From NCBI GenBank assembly GCA_963741495.1, contig CAVUID010000012.1:248001-312000 (forward strand): DNA of 64,000 nucleotides, given 5' to 3'. Both the position numbers and the translations under genes were made by a program. Positions 7,668 through 17,200 of the stretch are shown piece after piece. Under the pieces are notes generated by a model. That model searched no databases and was not told where the DNA came from. It saw only the letters and a program-made list of their open reading frames with translations. The stretch is from Sulfurimicrobium sp963741495. GTDB lineage: Bacteria > Pseudomonadota > Gammaproteobacteria > Burkholderiales > Sulfuricellaceae. Every line of letters starts with the position of its first letter. Position 1 is the stretch's first letter.

Positions 7668-8579
7668 ATGCAGACTTCCTTGCCCGCCAATACTGCCGAG
7701 TTGTTAAGCGCCTTGCGCGAACTCGACGCAGGCATCCATAAGCACACCGCCTGGCTCAAGGTGTTGCATCGCTCCCTGGTATGCAGCAGCGCATCCAACA
7801 CGGAAGACATGATGGAGGACGCCCATTGCCGTTGCCAGTTTGGGCTATGGTTTTACGGTCAGCCTCATCCCGAACTGCAGGGAGATGGCAATTTCGAGAC
7901 GATCGGCACGCTGCATCAATCCGTTCACGATAATGCCCGCACGCTTCTGCTCAAGAGCGCGGATGGCCAGAAGATTTCACCGGATGAATACAATCAGTTC
8001 ATGGATGCAGCACTTCAGTTCAAGTTTGAAGTGGGCAAATTGCAGGCAAGCATCATTAACCAGGTCTGTGTGGTGGACCACCTGACCGGCGTATGGAACC
8101 GCAGCGGCATGCTGCAAAAGCTGGAAGAAGAACACGAGCGCATGATGCGCAACGATCAGACATGCTGCGTATGCATGATGGATCTGGATAACTTCAAGCA
8201 GGTCAATGACGCCTTCGGCCACCCGGCAGGGGATCTGGTATTGCAGGCTGCGACACAGCTCCTGAATAACGGGTTACGAAAATACGACTCGGTTTTCCGC
8301 TATGGGGGCGAGGAGTTTCTGTTGTGCCTTCCCAGTACCGCGTTAGAGGATGCGCAGGCACTGATGGAGCGTTTGCGCAGTGAACTGGCGGCGCTTCCGA
8401 TCGAGTTGAAGAACAAGGGCACGATCCATGTCAGTGCTTCATTTGGCCTCGCCACGATGAGTCCGGATGAAAACATTGCCACCACGATCGAGCATGCTGA
8501 CCATGCCCTGCTGTGCGCCAAAGCCAATGGCCGCAATCTGGTATGTGTCTGGAACATTGAACCTAGAAACCTTAGTTGA
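7668..8579 (+). CDS. Diguanylate cyclase with zinc-binding CZB domain (DgcZ-like)
   Basis: A 303-residue cytosolic enzyme making c-di-GMP. The N-terminal CZB domain has the expected zinc ligands: HTAW, CQFGLWFYG and LHQSVHDNA, as in E. coli DgcZ. The C-terminal GGDEF domain has DHLTGVWNR, MDLDNFKQVND and active-site GGEEF. A product-inhibition I-site RKYD sits exactly five residues before GGEEF. Start ATG 7668 follows the dehydrogenase gene by 31 bases. The last residues (PRNLS and the stop) are encoded by the terminal inverted repeat of the palindromic element at 8557, so the native C-terminus may have been replaced. Zinc probably inhibits cyclase activity, by family analogy. Confidence 0.9.
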   Translation: MQTSLPANTAELLSALRELDAGIHKHTAWLKVLHRSLVCSSASNTEDMMEDAHCRCQFGLWFYGQPHPELQGDGNFETIGTLHQSVHDNARTLLLKSADGQKISPDEYNQFMDAALQFKFEVGKLQASIINQVCVVDHLTGVWNRSGMLQKLEEEHERMMRNDQTCCVCMMDLDNFKQVNDAFGHPAGDLVLQAATQLLNNGLRKYDSVFRYGGEEFLLCLPSTALEDAQALMERLRSELAALPIELKNKGTIHVSASFGLATMSPDENIATTIEHADHALLCAKANGRNLVCVWNIEPRNLS

Positions 8580-8802
8580 CCGCTTTATTGAGTGCGTAAC
8601 GCTATGAATGTAATTAATTTCTTCTTGAATCATGGGCCCACCCGTTTGGTGATGCCGCTACGTGGTGGATTGCACGGTTTTTGCGGCGCATGGTGGCGTT
8701 GCAACGCCTTGGAATGGAACGACCATTCCGCGTCGTTGCGCCTTGCCCTGCACCCCAAAAACCGCGCACTCCACCACGTCCAACTGAGGTTTCTAGGTTG
8801 AA
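8557..8802. repeat. MITE-like palindromic element overlapping the cyclase 3' end
   Basis: Terminal inverted repeats of about 24 bp: 8557-8580 (contains AACCTAGAAACCTTAGTTG) and 8778-8802 (complement AACCTAGAAACCTCAGTTGG). Inside, about 55-bp arms pair from 8660 to 8780 (CGTGGTGGATTGCACGGTTTTTG with its near-complement). About 80 bp (8581-8659) separates the left repeat from the left arm with no counterpart on the right, as if something inserted there. It accounts for most of the 293-base gap between the cyclase and the next gene. Non-coding; family unnamed. Confidence 0.8.
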
Positions 8803-8872
8803 ACCAAAGCGCCCTGAAAACAAGCCCCCCTGTATCAGGAAAGCGGGTGTGAGCGGATGGGCTTTCTGGTGC

Positions 8873-9661
8873 TTAAACCAGTAAACGCTTTTCGCTGTGG
8901 ACATTTAGGCTGCGCAAGGCAGTAACGAAATCGGGGAATTCCAGCCCGTATTCCGTTTCCAGACTTTTAGCCCTTTCTCTGAGTTCCTGCCAGCACGGAT
9001 TACCCGGACTACGCTTGAACCCGAACACGATGATATTGCTCATTCTTCCGGTAGGCATCGAAAGCACCAGGCCGTTAAAACTGGCCTCGATGCGCCTGTA
9101 ATAGACATCGAACAGCTTGTCGCTGCCCCACAGGTTCACCACCAGCACGCCATCCGGCGTCAGCGCTGCCGCGCAATCGTCGAAGAAACGCTGACTCGCC
9201 AGCGCTTCCACCAGGCTGCGGTCGTCATACCCATCGACCATCAGCACGTCGCAGCCAGCTGGGTAATTTTGCACATGCTCCACGCCATCGCCGATGTCGA
9301 CCTGCAAACGCTGATCCGCTTCCGGCAAAAAGAAATGGTTGTGCGCCGCCGCCACGACCTGGGCGTTGATTTCCACCACGCGGGTTTGGACGGAAGGCAG
9401 TTTGTGATACACGAACTTGGCCACCGAACCGCCACCCAGCCCGATCATCAGAATATTCCGGGGCTCCGGATGAAACAGCAGAAACCCCATCATGGCGCGC
9501 GTGTAGGCGAGCTCCAGCTCGTTCGGCGCCTTCACGCGCATCGCGCTTTGCACGGTAACCCCACCGAGATGCAGATAGCGCACGCCATCGCGCTCGCTCA
9601 CATCAACCGTACCCTGCTCGCTCACCGCCTTGTGGGTGCGCCACCTGGAAAGAAATCCCAC
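8873..9661 (-). CDS. Spermidine-synthase-like protein (aminopropyltransferase fold)
   Basis: A 262-residue Rossmann-fold protein of the spermidine/spermine synthase superfamily. ILMIGLGGGSVAKFVY (about residues 70-85) is the nucleotide-ligand loop, VVEINAQV binds the ligand ribose, and DVLMVDGYD is the catalytic-region strand. The short N-terminal beta domain fits non-canonical family members often found without a polyamine pathway, so the product is uncertain. GTG start with GGAG upstream; the gene begins 18 bases after the preceding stop. It is the last gene of the surface-protein operon and the only one without an export signal, so it acts in the cytoplasm. Confidence 0.78.
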   Translation of the reverse strand: MGFLSRWRTHKAVSEQGTVDVSERDGVRYLHLGGVTVQSAMRVKAPNELELAYTRAMMGFLLFHPEPRNILMIGLGGGSVAKFVYHKLPSVQTRVVEINAQVVAAAHNHFFLPEADQRLQVDIGDGVEHVQNYPAGCDVLMVDGYDDRSLVEALASQRFFDDCAAALTPDGVLVVNLWGSDKLFDVYYRRIEASFNGLVLSMPTGRMSNIIVFGFKRSPGNPCWQELRERAKSLETEYGLEFPDFVTALRSLNVHSEKRLLV

Positions 9662-9679
9662 CGCTACCGCAGCTCCGAA

Positions 9680-10540
9680 TTACTGAACGACAACGCTTCT
9701 GGTCAACATGCTGGGAGGACGATTGCTGCCAGGATTGTTGTCGAGATAACGCACGCTCAGCATGGTTGGAACAGAAATGAACTGCAACCGGCTATCGCCA
9801 ATCGTATTGCTGGCGGCCCTTTGCATCAGTACCGGACCGTTGAAGACGAAATAACCAGGGCTGACTGCTGTCAGGGTAAGATTTTCACGGTCACCCTGCG
9901 CAGTAGCCAGTTCGACTGTCAGTGTGCCTTGTCCGATCAGGTCCGGATCGGTCACTGCAATCTGCACTGGAATGCCTACCACGCCAGCAGCAGGGCCTGG
10001 CGCCAGAATTACTGCCGGACCAAAAGCAATCTGCCCCAGCACACCGCTCTGGCTGGAGAAAGGGTTATCGCCGGAAACCGCCGCCATACGCCAGCCTTCC
10101 TTGCCGCGATGCATCAAAAACATGGCGCGTCCACTGAAGATGCCCGGCTGAAAGCTGGTAACCGAGAGAAAACGCTTCTCCCAGTTGGTCTGAATTACCG
10201 CCACATCCGGGCCTGCCACCACCTGGGTATCAAACAGGTGCAGACGAATCTGCTTGAGTGCATTGCCGTCCTGGATCATGCCGTCGATCAGGCGCTGATA
10301 ACCGATCATGGCGGGGTCAAGCCGGGTGCGGATCAAATTGACATTGCCTATTTCGTAGGCTCGCAGGATCTCGTCCAGCGCAAGCTGCGCCTTCTGCGCC
10401 TCGGCCAGATCTGCAACCGGCTTGGCCACTGCCGGCTTTGGCTCGGCGACAGGCTCATCCGCTGCCGACACGGTTTGCATGAAACCTGTACCCGTCAGCA
10501 TCAGCAAGCCCAGACCACTCGCCAGTATTTTCTTTTTCAT
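9680..10540 (-). CDS. Secreted protein of unknown function
   Basis: A 286-residue exported protein. Signal peptide MKKKILASGLGLLMLTGTGF...VSAADE, then a Pro/Ala-rich linker. The middle (DEILRAYEIGNVNLIRTRLDPAM to KEGWRMAAVSGDN) resembles an NTF2/SnoaL-like module: a helix, the residue pattern of a small cone fold, and a closing GWRM strand. The C-terminal half is beta-rich (GIPVQIAVTDPDLIGQGTLTVEL), like an Ig-type or pre-barrel domain. ATG 10540 is chosen over 10564 because it starts the signal peptide and has AAGGGAAG upstream. Placed between the beta-barrel and the spermidine-synthase-like gene with 20- and 18-base gaps. No named family recognised. Confidence 0.7.
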   Translation of the reverse strand: MKKKILASGLGLLMLTGTGFMQTVSAADEPVAEPKPAVAKPVADLAEAQKAQLALDEILRAYEIGNVNLIRTRLDPAMIGYQRLIDGMIQDGNALKQIRLHLFDTQVVAGPDVAVIQTNWEKRFLSVTSFQPGIFSGRAMFLMHRGKEGWRMAAVSGDNPFSSQSGVLGQIAFGPAVILAPGPAAGVVGIPVQIAVTDPDLIGQGTLTVELATAQGDRENLTLTAVSPGYFVFNGPVLMQRAASNTIGDSRLQFISVPTMLSVRYLDNNPGSNRPPSMLTRSVVVQ

Positions 10541-10560
10541 GGATCGCTTCCCTTCCCGGT

Positions 10561-12288
10561 TCATTGCATGTAGACCAGCTGCAAGCCGACCGTCCTGTCG
10601 TTATAGTCAGCAGCGGTTCCGCCGCCAGTGCGGTTGCTTCTGAGATAAAACCGCAGTGAATTCTGCCCCTTGAATGGATAGGCGGCATCCACCTGATAGG
10701 TTTTCATGCGCAAATCTGGTCCACCCGTGGTCTGCGTTGTCGTCCCGTCCGACAGGCTGGCATTCAGCGAACCCCAGCCGCTGCGCTGGGCCGATACGCC
10801 CAGACCAAGCACGGTGGAACGGGTGCTGCCGCCGGCGTCGAGGTTCTGCTCCTGCAGCGAAGCCGTAAGATTTGTACCCAGCGTCCACATGCCGCCGGCC
10901 ACACCGGAGTCATCGCTCCAGTTCCTGCCCACCGTTCCAACCCAGCCGGTGGTTTTGGCATCTGCGCCGGGGGCGGCATTGCTGCTGACCTTTTGCTCGT
11001 TATAACCCAAGCTGCCATTCCAGACCTGCCCATAGTAAAACAGCGAAGCGCCATTCCCTTGATTTTCGGTGCTGGCGCCATTATTGGCGCTTTCACCCCT
11101 GGATTGGGAGTGATTCAGCATCAGGCCCCAGCCCGGCCAGTCCGGCCCAAAGTTGATGAACGCGCCGGCCAGCAAAGCATCGGTTTTTTGCGCATTGATG
11201 GTGTTCATGGCGCCTTCATTGACCGAATGGCGCGCATCGGCGGTAAACGTCACCCACTGCGCGGCGGCCCAGTCGCCAGCCACATAGGTTTCCTGTACAC
11301 CTGGCGCCGCCATGCCGGAGAGAGAGCTATAGTACCGGCCGATATCGTGATGACCCGCACGCAGGCCCACGCTTTCTACCCGCCAGTTGGCATCGACAAT
11401 GAACGCGTTGTCATTGTGCTCATCCTGACCTTCCTCCTGCCAGCGGCTTACACCGGCTTCGCCCTGCACGCCAAGCTGGCCCTGCTGATAAGTAAAACCT
11501 GCCGTGGTGGTGCGGGCGGATGCTGGGGCGAGCAGCGACATCCCCCGCCCCAGGCTGCCGGTGTCGTCGGCATAACCTTGCGTAGTCACGTAACCGCGCC
11601 AGGCCTCGCTGAACGCAGTTTCAGCTTTGCCGGCATAAACATTGCGCAAAAACTGGGTGCGCGGAACCGTGTTGGCCAGTGCTTCCCAGCTTGGTGCCTG
11701 CACACCCGCACTGGCGGAAAACATGGATGACTGGCCAAACAACTTCTGCCCGCCGATACCGCGCAGACCAAGGCTGGTGCCAAGCTGGGAATAGCTCGCT
11801 ACCACATCGCCCAGCGTGATCTGATAATCTTTCCCGGCACGCCCCATTAGCAGGCTGTTGATCTGGGTGGGATTGGATGAGAGCACGGAACGGTCGTCGG
11901 TATTGGTCAGGGAAAGCTGCATGTAACTCAGGTCACCATCAGGTGATGTCCCGCGCAGATCGCTCTGCACCTGCGCCTTGTAGTAACTGCCGCCCCTGTT
12001 TGGCGTCAAGGTATTGCCGCCGGAAGAACTGTTCACGTACTTGTCCAGTGTCACCCCGCCATGCCACTCGATGGTGGTACCGCCATCCGCCTGCTGTACC
12101 AGATCAGGCGTCTGACCGCCGGCAGCGCCCTGCTGCCAAGCCTGCAACACTTCACTGTTGTCCGCCAGAACGGCGGTGTTACTTGAATCAGCTGCAACTG
12201 CCGTACCGCAACCCGCAGCCGCCAGCGCCAGCACGCACACACCCTGGAAACCAAGGGGTTTCCTCTTGATATCTCGCCTGAATGTCAT
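10561..12288 (-). CDS. Outer-membrane beta-barrel protein, unknown family
   Basis: A 575-residue protein with a signal peptide ending near AVAADSS. The rest is alternating polar/hydrophobic strands with many Gly, Asn, Ser and aromatic girdle residues, ending in a strand VGLQLVYMQ, the pattern of an outer-membrane barrel. I count enough repeated strand pairs for roughly 20 or more strands, an estimate only. No plug or TonB box is seen. ATG 12288 with AGGGA upstream is preferred to a long upstream extension that lacks a signal sequence. It sits 25 bases after the fibronectin gene stop. It could be the pore or anchor through which the large operon partners reach the surface. Confidence 0.72.
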   Translation of the reverse strand: MTFRRDIKRKPLGFQGVCVLALAAAGCGTAVAADSSNTAVLADNSEVLQAWQQGAAGGQTPDLVQQADGGTTIEWHGGVTLDKYVNSSSGGNTLTPNRGGSYYKAQVQSDLRGTSPDGDLSYMQLSLTNTDDRSVLSSNPTQINSLLMGRAGKDYQITLGDVVASYSQLGTSLGLRGIGGQKLFGQSSMFSASAGVQAPSWEALANTVPRTQFLRNVYAGKAETAFSEAWRGYVTTQGYADDTGSLGRGMSLLAPASARTTTAGFTYQQGQLGVQGEAGVSRWQEEGQDEHNDNAFIVDANWRVESVGLRAGHHDIGRYYSSLSGMAAPGVQETYVAGDWAAAQWVTFTADARHSVNEGAMNTINAQKTDALLAGAFINFGPDWPGWGLMLNHSQSRGESANNGASTENQGNGASLFYYGQVWNGSLGYNEQKVSSNAAPGADAKTTGWVGTVGRNWSDDSGVAGGMWTLGTNLTASLQEQNLDAGGSTRSTVLGLGVSAQRSGWGSLNASLSDGTTTQTTGGPDLRMKTYQVDAAYPFKGQNSLRFYLRSNRTGGGTAADYNDRTVGLQLVYMQ

Positions 12289-12313
12289 TATTCCCTGCCT
12301 TTTTTCAACTTGT

Positions 12314-14287
12314 TCATGGCTGTGCAATTTCCACTGCCTCCGAAGGTTTTCCCTGAACGCCGTTGGCTGCCTGGTAAACCATCCGGTACTCGATCCTGCC
12401 GCGCGGCAGATTGGCATGCGTCGCCTCGCCGCCTTCCGCCACCGGCCCGGCCAGCACGATCCACGCATCGGTGGCCGCTGTCCGGAATTGTATCACCGCT
12501 TCCAGGCCCGCCGGAGGGGTAGCAAAGCGGATCAGGGCATGGGGGAAGGGCTCGGACACCCGCTGCACTTCCGGCTTGCGGCCAGCCGGGATTTCCTGAT
12601 TGCCTACACGCACCGCCACCGCACTGCCCAAATCGCTTCGATTGCCGCTCTTGTCCAGCGCCACCAGCTGGTACCAGTACACTTTTCCAGCCTCAACCTG
12701 CATATCCTCGAAGCTGCGCGCCTTGCGTGGCAAGGGATCGCCCAGCACCAGGCCGGGTTCGCGCGCCGAGATGGCGCGCAATACCAGAAACTGCTCGCTA
12801 TCTTCCTCGCGCCCCGCCGGCGCAAAATCCAGTTTCACCTTGCCGTTGCTGCCGTCAATCCCCGTAATATGCGGCGCCGGGGGCGGCACTGTATCAGGCA
12901 GAGTCGCCGTCACATCACTGCCGGGCCGGCTTTCCTGATTGTCGTAGCCAACCGCAACGATACGGTAGCGAAACGCCCCGCTTCTCCCCTGGCCGTAATA
13001 ATCATCGTAGAACGGCTCGGGGCGCACCAGACCATTGAGGCGTAACCACTGATCCTCGCCATCACCTCGACGCTCGATGAAATAGCCGGCCACCGCCGCA
13101 CTGACAGGCGCCCAGGACAGGTGCACGCGGGTACGGCCCACCTCCGCCTTCAGCCCGGAAACGGCTGGCGGCGCCTGGCGACCGGCGGTTTGCGCCATCA
13201 CCACGCGCGAAGGCGTTCCCAGATCACCGCGCGGCCCCATGGCCCGCATGCGGTAGTAATAGGTTGTACCAGGACGCAGGTTGCGGTCTGCGTGGCGCAC
13301 GACATCCGCACGCAGCCCCTGGGGCGTCAGGGTTTCATAGGGGCCATCGTAAAGGTAGGCGCGCTCGATCACATATCCAGCCGTGTTGGAATTGCCGCTA
13401 CCCTTCCAGCGCAAATCGACCTCATCCTTATCCGCTGTAGCATTGAATTCGAACGGCGGCTCTAGTGCCTTGAAATCGGGGGCAAACAGCTTGACGCTGG
13501 CCGGCTCGCTCCTGCGGCCCAGCACATCCACGGCATAAACACGGTAAGTCAGCTCGTTCTCGAGCGGCGCATTCCGGTCCACCAGCGCCGGCTGCAAACC
13601 ATTCCAGCGCAGTCCGCGCACCAGCGGCCTGGGCGTGACCAGGGCATCATCCCGTTCCACGACATAGGCAATGACCGGGAGATTTCGATCGACTTGCGCC
13701 GGCGACCAGTACAGCGCTACGCCGCCTTCCTGCGCCGCCGCCTTGAACCCAACTGGTGCAGCAGCCAGGGGGCTGGCAACAGCACCATCCACTGGCGCGC
13801 TGGCAAAGGAAACCTTCCCGGGCCTGCCATTCTGATCCAGTCCAAGCACCTTATAGGTTCGCTTCCCCGAGGCCACCTGAGGCAACACCCAGCCCAGACC
13901 GAGGGCACGTGCATACGACCAGTCGGCCATGGCACGGGCGCCCAGCAAGCCATAAACCAGATTCACATCCTCGGGCTTGCTGGCTTTGGCGAGCACATCC
14001 TGCAACTGGCGCACGCCTTCGGCATCCTTCTGCGGCAGGGCGGCGATCGCCTCGGCAGCGCCGGGAACGATACGTTCCACCAGCACCTGCCCGCTGGAAG
14101 CATCGATCACGCGCCACCCTCCCGCAGGCCACTGCCCGACGGGCGGAAACCACCACAGCCTGACTTCGCCCTTGCCATCGGATGCGGCAAACATACCGCC
14201 CTTCGCGTCCTTGGCATCCACCGCCCAGGACGGGGCCGCCAGCAAGAGTGCCAGCAGGGCCAACCAAAATGAGAAAATTCGTACCAT
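12314..14287 (-). CDS. Secreted fibronectin type III repeat protein
   Basis: A 657-residue exported protein: signal peptide MVRIFSFWLALLALLLAAPSWA, an N-terminal region of about 150 residues, then about four fibronectin-III-like modules (approx. 165-265, 275-370, 375-465, 470-560), each with a W or L core, a Y-x-V/I-E-R strand (YVVERDD, YVIERAY, YFIERRG) and a YRxRAMG / YRIVAVG closing strand. A C-terminal beta domain ends at EIAQP. Such modules act as spacers or adhesion domains outside the cell. No catalytic motif is seen. It starts 12 bases after the giant gene stop, so the two are co-expressed and probably work together. Confidence 0.8.
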   Translation of the reverse strand: MVRIFSFWLALLALLLAAPSWAVDAKDAKGGMFAASDGKGEVRLWWFPPVGQWPAGGWRVIDASSGQVLVERIVPGAAEAIAALPQKDAEGVRQLQDVLAKASKPEDVNLVYGLLGARAMADWSYARALGLGWVLPQVASGKRTYKVLGLDQNGRPGKVSFASAPVDGAVASPLAAAPVGFKAAAQEGGVALYWSPAQVDRNLPVIAYVVERDDALVTPRPLVRGLRWNGLQPALVDRNAPLENELTYRVYAVDVLGRRSEPASVKLFAPDFKALEPPFEFNATADKDEVDLRWKGSGNSNTAGYVIERAYLYDGPYETLTPQGLRADVVRHADRNLRPGTTYYYRMRAMGPRGDLGTPSRVVMAQTAGRQAPPAVSGLKAEVGRTRVHLSWAPVSAAVAGYFIERRGDGEDQWLRLNGLVRPEPFYDDYYGQGRSGAFRYRIVAVGYDNQESRPGSDVTATLPDTVPPPAPHITGIDGSNGKVKLDFAPAGREEDSEQFLVLRAISAREPGLVLGDPLPRKARSFEDMQVEAGKVYWYQLVALDKSGNRSDLGSAVAVRVGNQEIPAGRKPEVQRVSEPFPHALIRFATPPAGLEAVIQFRTAATDAWIVLAGPVAEGGEATHANLPRGRIEYRMVYQAANGVQGKPSEAVEIAQP

Positions 14288-14299
14288 CTTTGATGCCCC

Positions 14300-17200
14300 T
14301 TACAAATGCACCGTGAAGCTGATGTCCGGTGCAAGCGGTATTTCGATCTTGGCCTTCGCCCGGACGTCCACAGGGAAGGCCTCGGCATGCACGTCAGCGG
14401 TGACACCCGCGTCATAGCAACCGCCCGCGATACAGGCACCGGCCTCGACACCCGCGGCAAAATCACCTTTCACCCTGGGCTGGGGCGTGATCTGCAAGCC
14501 CATATCCATGTATCCCTTCACATACGCCGACGCCACCGAGGAAGCACCCGCGCCAAGATACACGTGCTGTGCCCCGCCCACCGCGAGCCCGGTATCCGAA
14601 CCCAGCATCAGGTAGGAGTCCGCATCCTGTACCAGAATGTGCCCCCGGATGCGCGGACCGGCTTTCTTGCCGGCGAACACATGCCAGCTGCCGCCGCCGA
14701 CATGCAGGTCCACCGCGGCATTGTTTTCGCTGTTGCCGAGATCGAAGCGAATGGCACCGCTGAGCATGTCAAGATTGCCCCACAGCCGGCCATCGAAATT
14801 GCCGCCGCCATATTTGAAGAAGCCGGTGAAATCGCCGTCCCCGCTCTGGCTGGATTTCAGCAGCCAGGCGCGGAAATCCATGCGCGCGCCAGCGCTGGCA
14901 CCAGTGGTCACGGTAAAGTCACCGTCCATCATGGCGGTGAATTTGTCCGAAGTGCCGAGCCGCATGCCGACCATGAAGGAGGTGTCGGCGCTGGAAGAAA
15001 ATGCCGCCTGGCTAATCGGCATCCCGCCCTGCAGGGAATTGCCGGTGACGTGATAACCCAGACCACCGCGCAATTTATACAGACTCAAAGGCACCGGCGA
15101 CAGCGACACCCCGCTTGCACCAAGCGGAATTTCAAGCCGCGTCAACCAGTAATCCGTGCTGCCTTCATACCCAAGCAGAAACTCGCCCTTGATCGGCGGT
15201 GCGCCAAACATGCTGAGATCAACACTGCCGGTATAGCGTGTGCCGGGATTGGGTTTGGGATCGTAGACCGGATCGATGCTGGCTTCTGTCACCGGCTGGC
15301 CCGCAGGGAAAGCCACCTTAAGATTGAAGGGAGTGCTCACCGGCCCGCTGCCTTCATAGCTGTCGCCGCTGATCTTGTAAATTGCCTGCACATCGGCGGC
15401 CGGCAACGAAGGAGAAAGGCGAACCTGACCGCTAAACGCCATTTTCAGCCGCTCATTGCCGCTGGCGCCGCCAGTCAGGTGCAGGGCCTGCAACTCCAGC
15501 TTGGACTTGCCGAGATCGGCAGAACCGCCCAGCGGAATATCCAGGCTTGCCGCGCCGCTCTCGTCGAAATAGGCGTTCCCGTTCATGCTGAAGCGCATGT
15601 CCGGCACCGTGATGGCTGCGCCGGTAAAGGCTTTCCCCTCGGCCTTGAAGCTCAGGTCCGGATTGACGATGGCGCGCCAGCCGCCGCCATGGTCAAAACC
15701 GAAGCGGAAGCTTTCCGGCTTGGCAGTCAAATGAATCGGGCCGTAATCGCGTTGCACGGTTTCCTTCGGCTTCACGCTATCGAACTCGAAGCTGCCTTCT
15801 TTCTGGTTACTGGACAGCATTTGCACGTCATCGCTGTGCAGCAGGACATTCAGGAAAGGCAACTGGACATCGATGTTGTAATGCGCATCGAAGGTCCCGA
15901 GTTCCTTGGCTTCCACCGAAACGCTGTTGAAACTGATCGTGCCCTTGCCGACGCTCAGGTTCATCAGGCGCGGATCATTCACCAGGGTCGTTTTTCCGCA
16001 GGCGCTGGTGGTCACGCCCCAGTTGTTGCTCTGCACGGTGACCGGGGCCAGATCGGAAGTGTTGATCTGGATATCGGCCGCGCCAAAATTCACCCCTACC
16101 CAGTTGCTGCCGGCGCCTCCACAGGCAGCCGGGCCGGAGCCCTCACTGCGGCTCAGATCGAGGCTGACATCGCTGGAATTCAGGAAAAATCCGCTCCAGC
16201 CCAGCGCCACTTTTTTGTCGAGCCTGGTTTTGGCCAGCCAGTCACCATTTTGCCGCAGGTTGGAAGTGGCTTTCCAGGACGGCACTTCGCTGTTGTCGAT
16301 ATAAAACAGGAAACTGTCGCCCAGCTTGGCGTTCAAGGTGGCCTTCATTTCCTTACCGGCCGTACCCTCGATCTTGGCCACTGACACGTCCGTCAGCCCC
16401 ATGACCGAAATGGGCCCGGAAGACACCGTTTGTGACAGCTTGGTGCCCGGTGCCACATTGTTGTCCTTGTCCACCTTCCAGTTCTGGAAGGAAACACCGA
16501 CATTCGGAACCAGCTGAGCGGCGCCATTGCTGGAACTGGTCAGCTTGAGATCCATGATCCCGCTACCGCTGTACGACCCGCCAGACTCGTTGGGCAGGTT
16601 CTGCTGATCCAGGTAAATGCTGAATTTGTCCCCCTGCTCGCCGGCAAAATAGAATTCGCACGGCTTGCTCGGGTCAATCGCCACCACCTTGTATTTCTTG
16701 CTCGGCGATTTTACCTGCTGCCCCACCAGACCCAGCCCATCGCTCAGGCGTGAGCGGCTGACGGAGAGTTTCGAGGCGGCTTTGGCCGTGACGGAAAGTT
16801 TCGGTCCTGCGGCTGCCATGTCCGGAGAGAGTTTCGCATCATTGGCATACAGCACCGGCGGCGAGTACTGCCCGCCTTCCTTGCTGGGCCGCAGGAAGCC
16901 CACCTTGGCTGCTTTTTCGCCCCGCTGCGACGCCAGTGCGCTTACATCCGCCACCACGCCCCGGCCCTGCAGTTTGGCGGCAAAATCCATGAGGGGTTCC
17001 GGCTTGACTTTGACCTCGACCCAAATCTCATAGATATCCGCCGGATCCACAGGCAAAGCCGGCGAATACAAATCATGGCTGCCAGGCAGAGGATCTTTCC
17101 ATTCTTTCGGGTTTCCTTCCCTTGCCGGCGAATGGCCCAGGGTGCCAGGACCGGCGGAAGGGAACGACTGCACGCCTTTCTTGCCCTTGAGCTTCACTTT

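Noticed and set aside
8614..8904. A 96-codon minus-strand frame across the palindromic element at 8557-8802
   Set aside because: Most of it is the repeat read as protein, with no ribosome site.
14306..16384. A 692-codon open frame on the plus strand opposite the giant exported protein gene
   Set aside because: It mirrors the codon pattern of the minus-strand gene, is rich in His, Arg and Gln with no domain, and has no ribosome site. Antisense shadow of a GC-rich gene.
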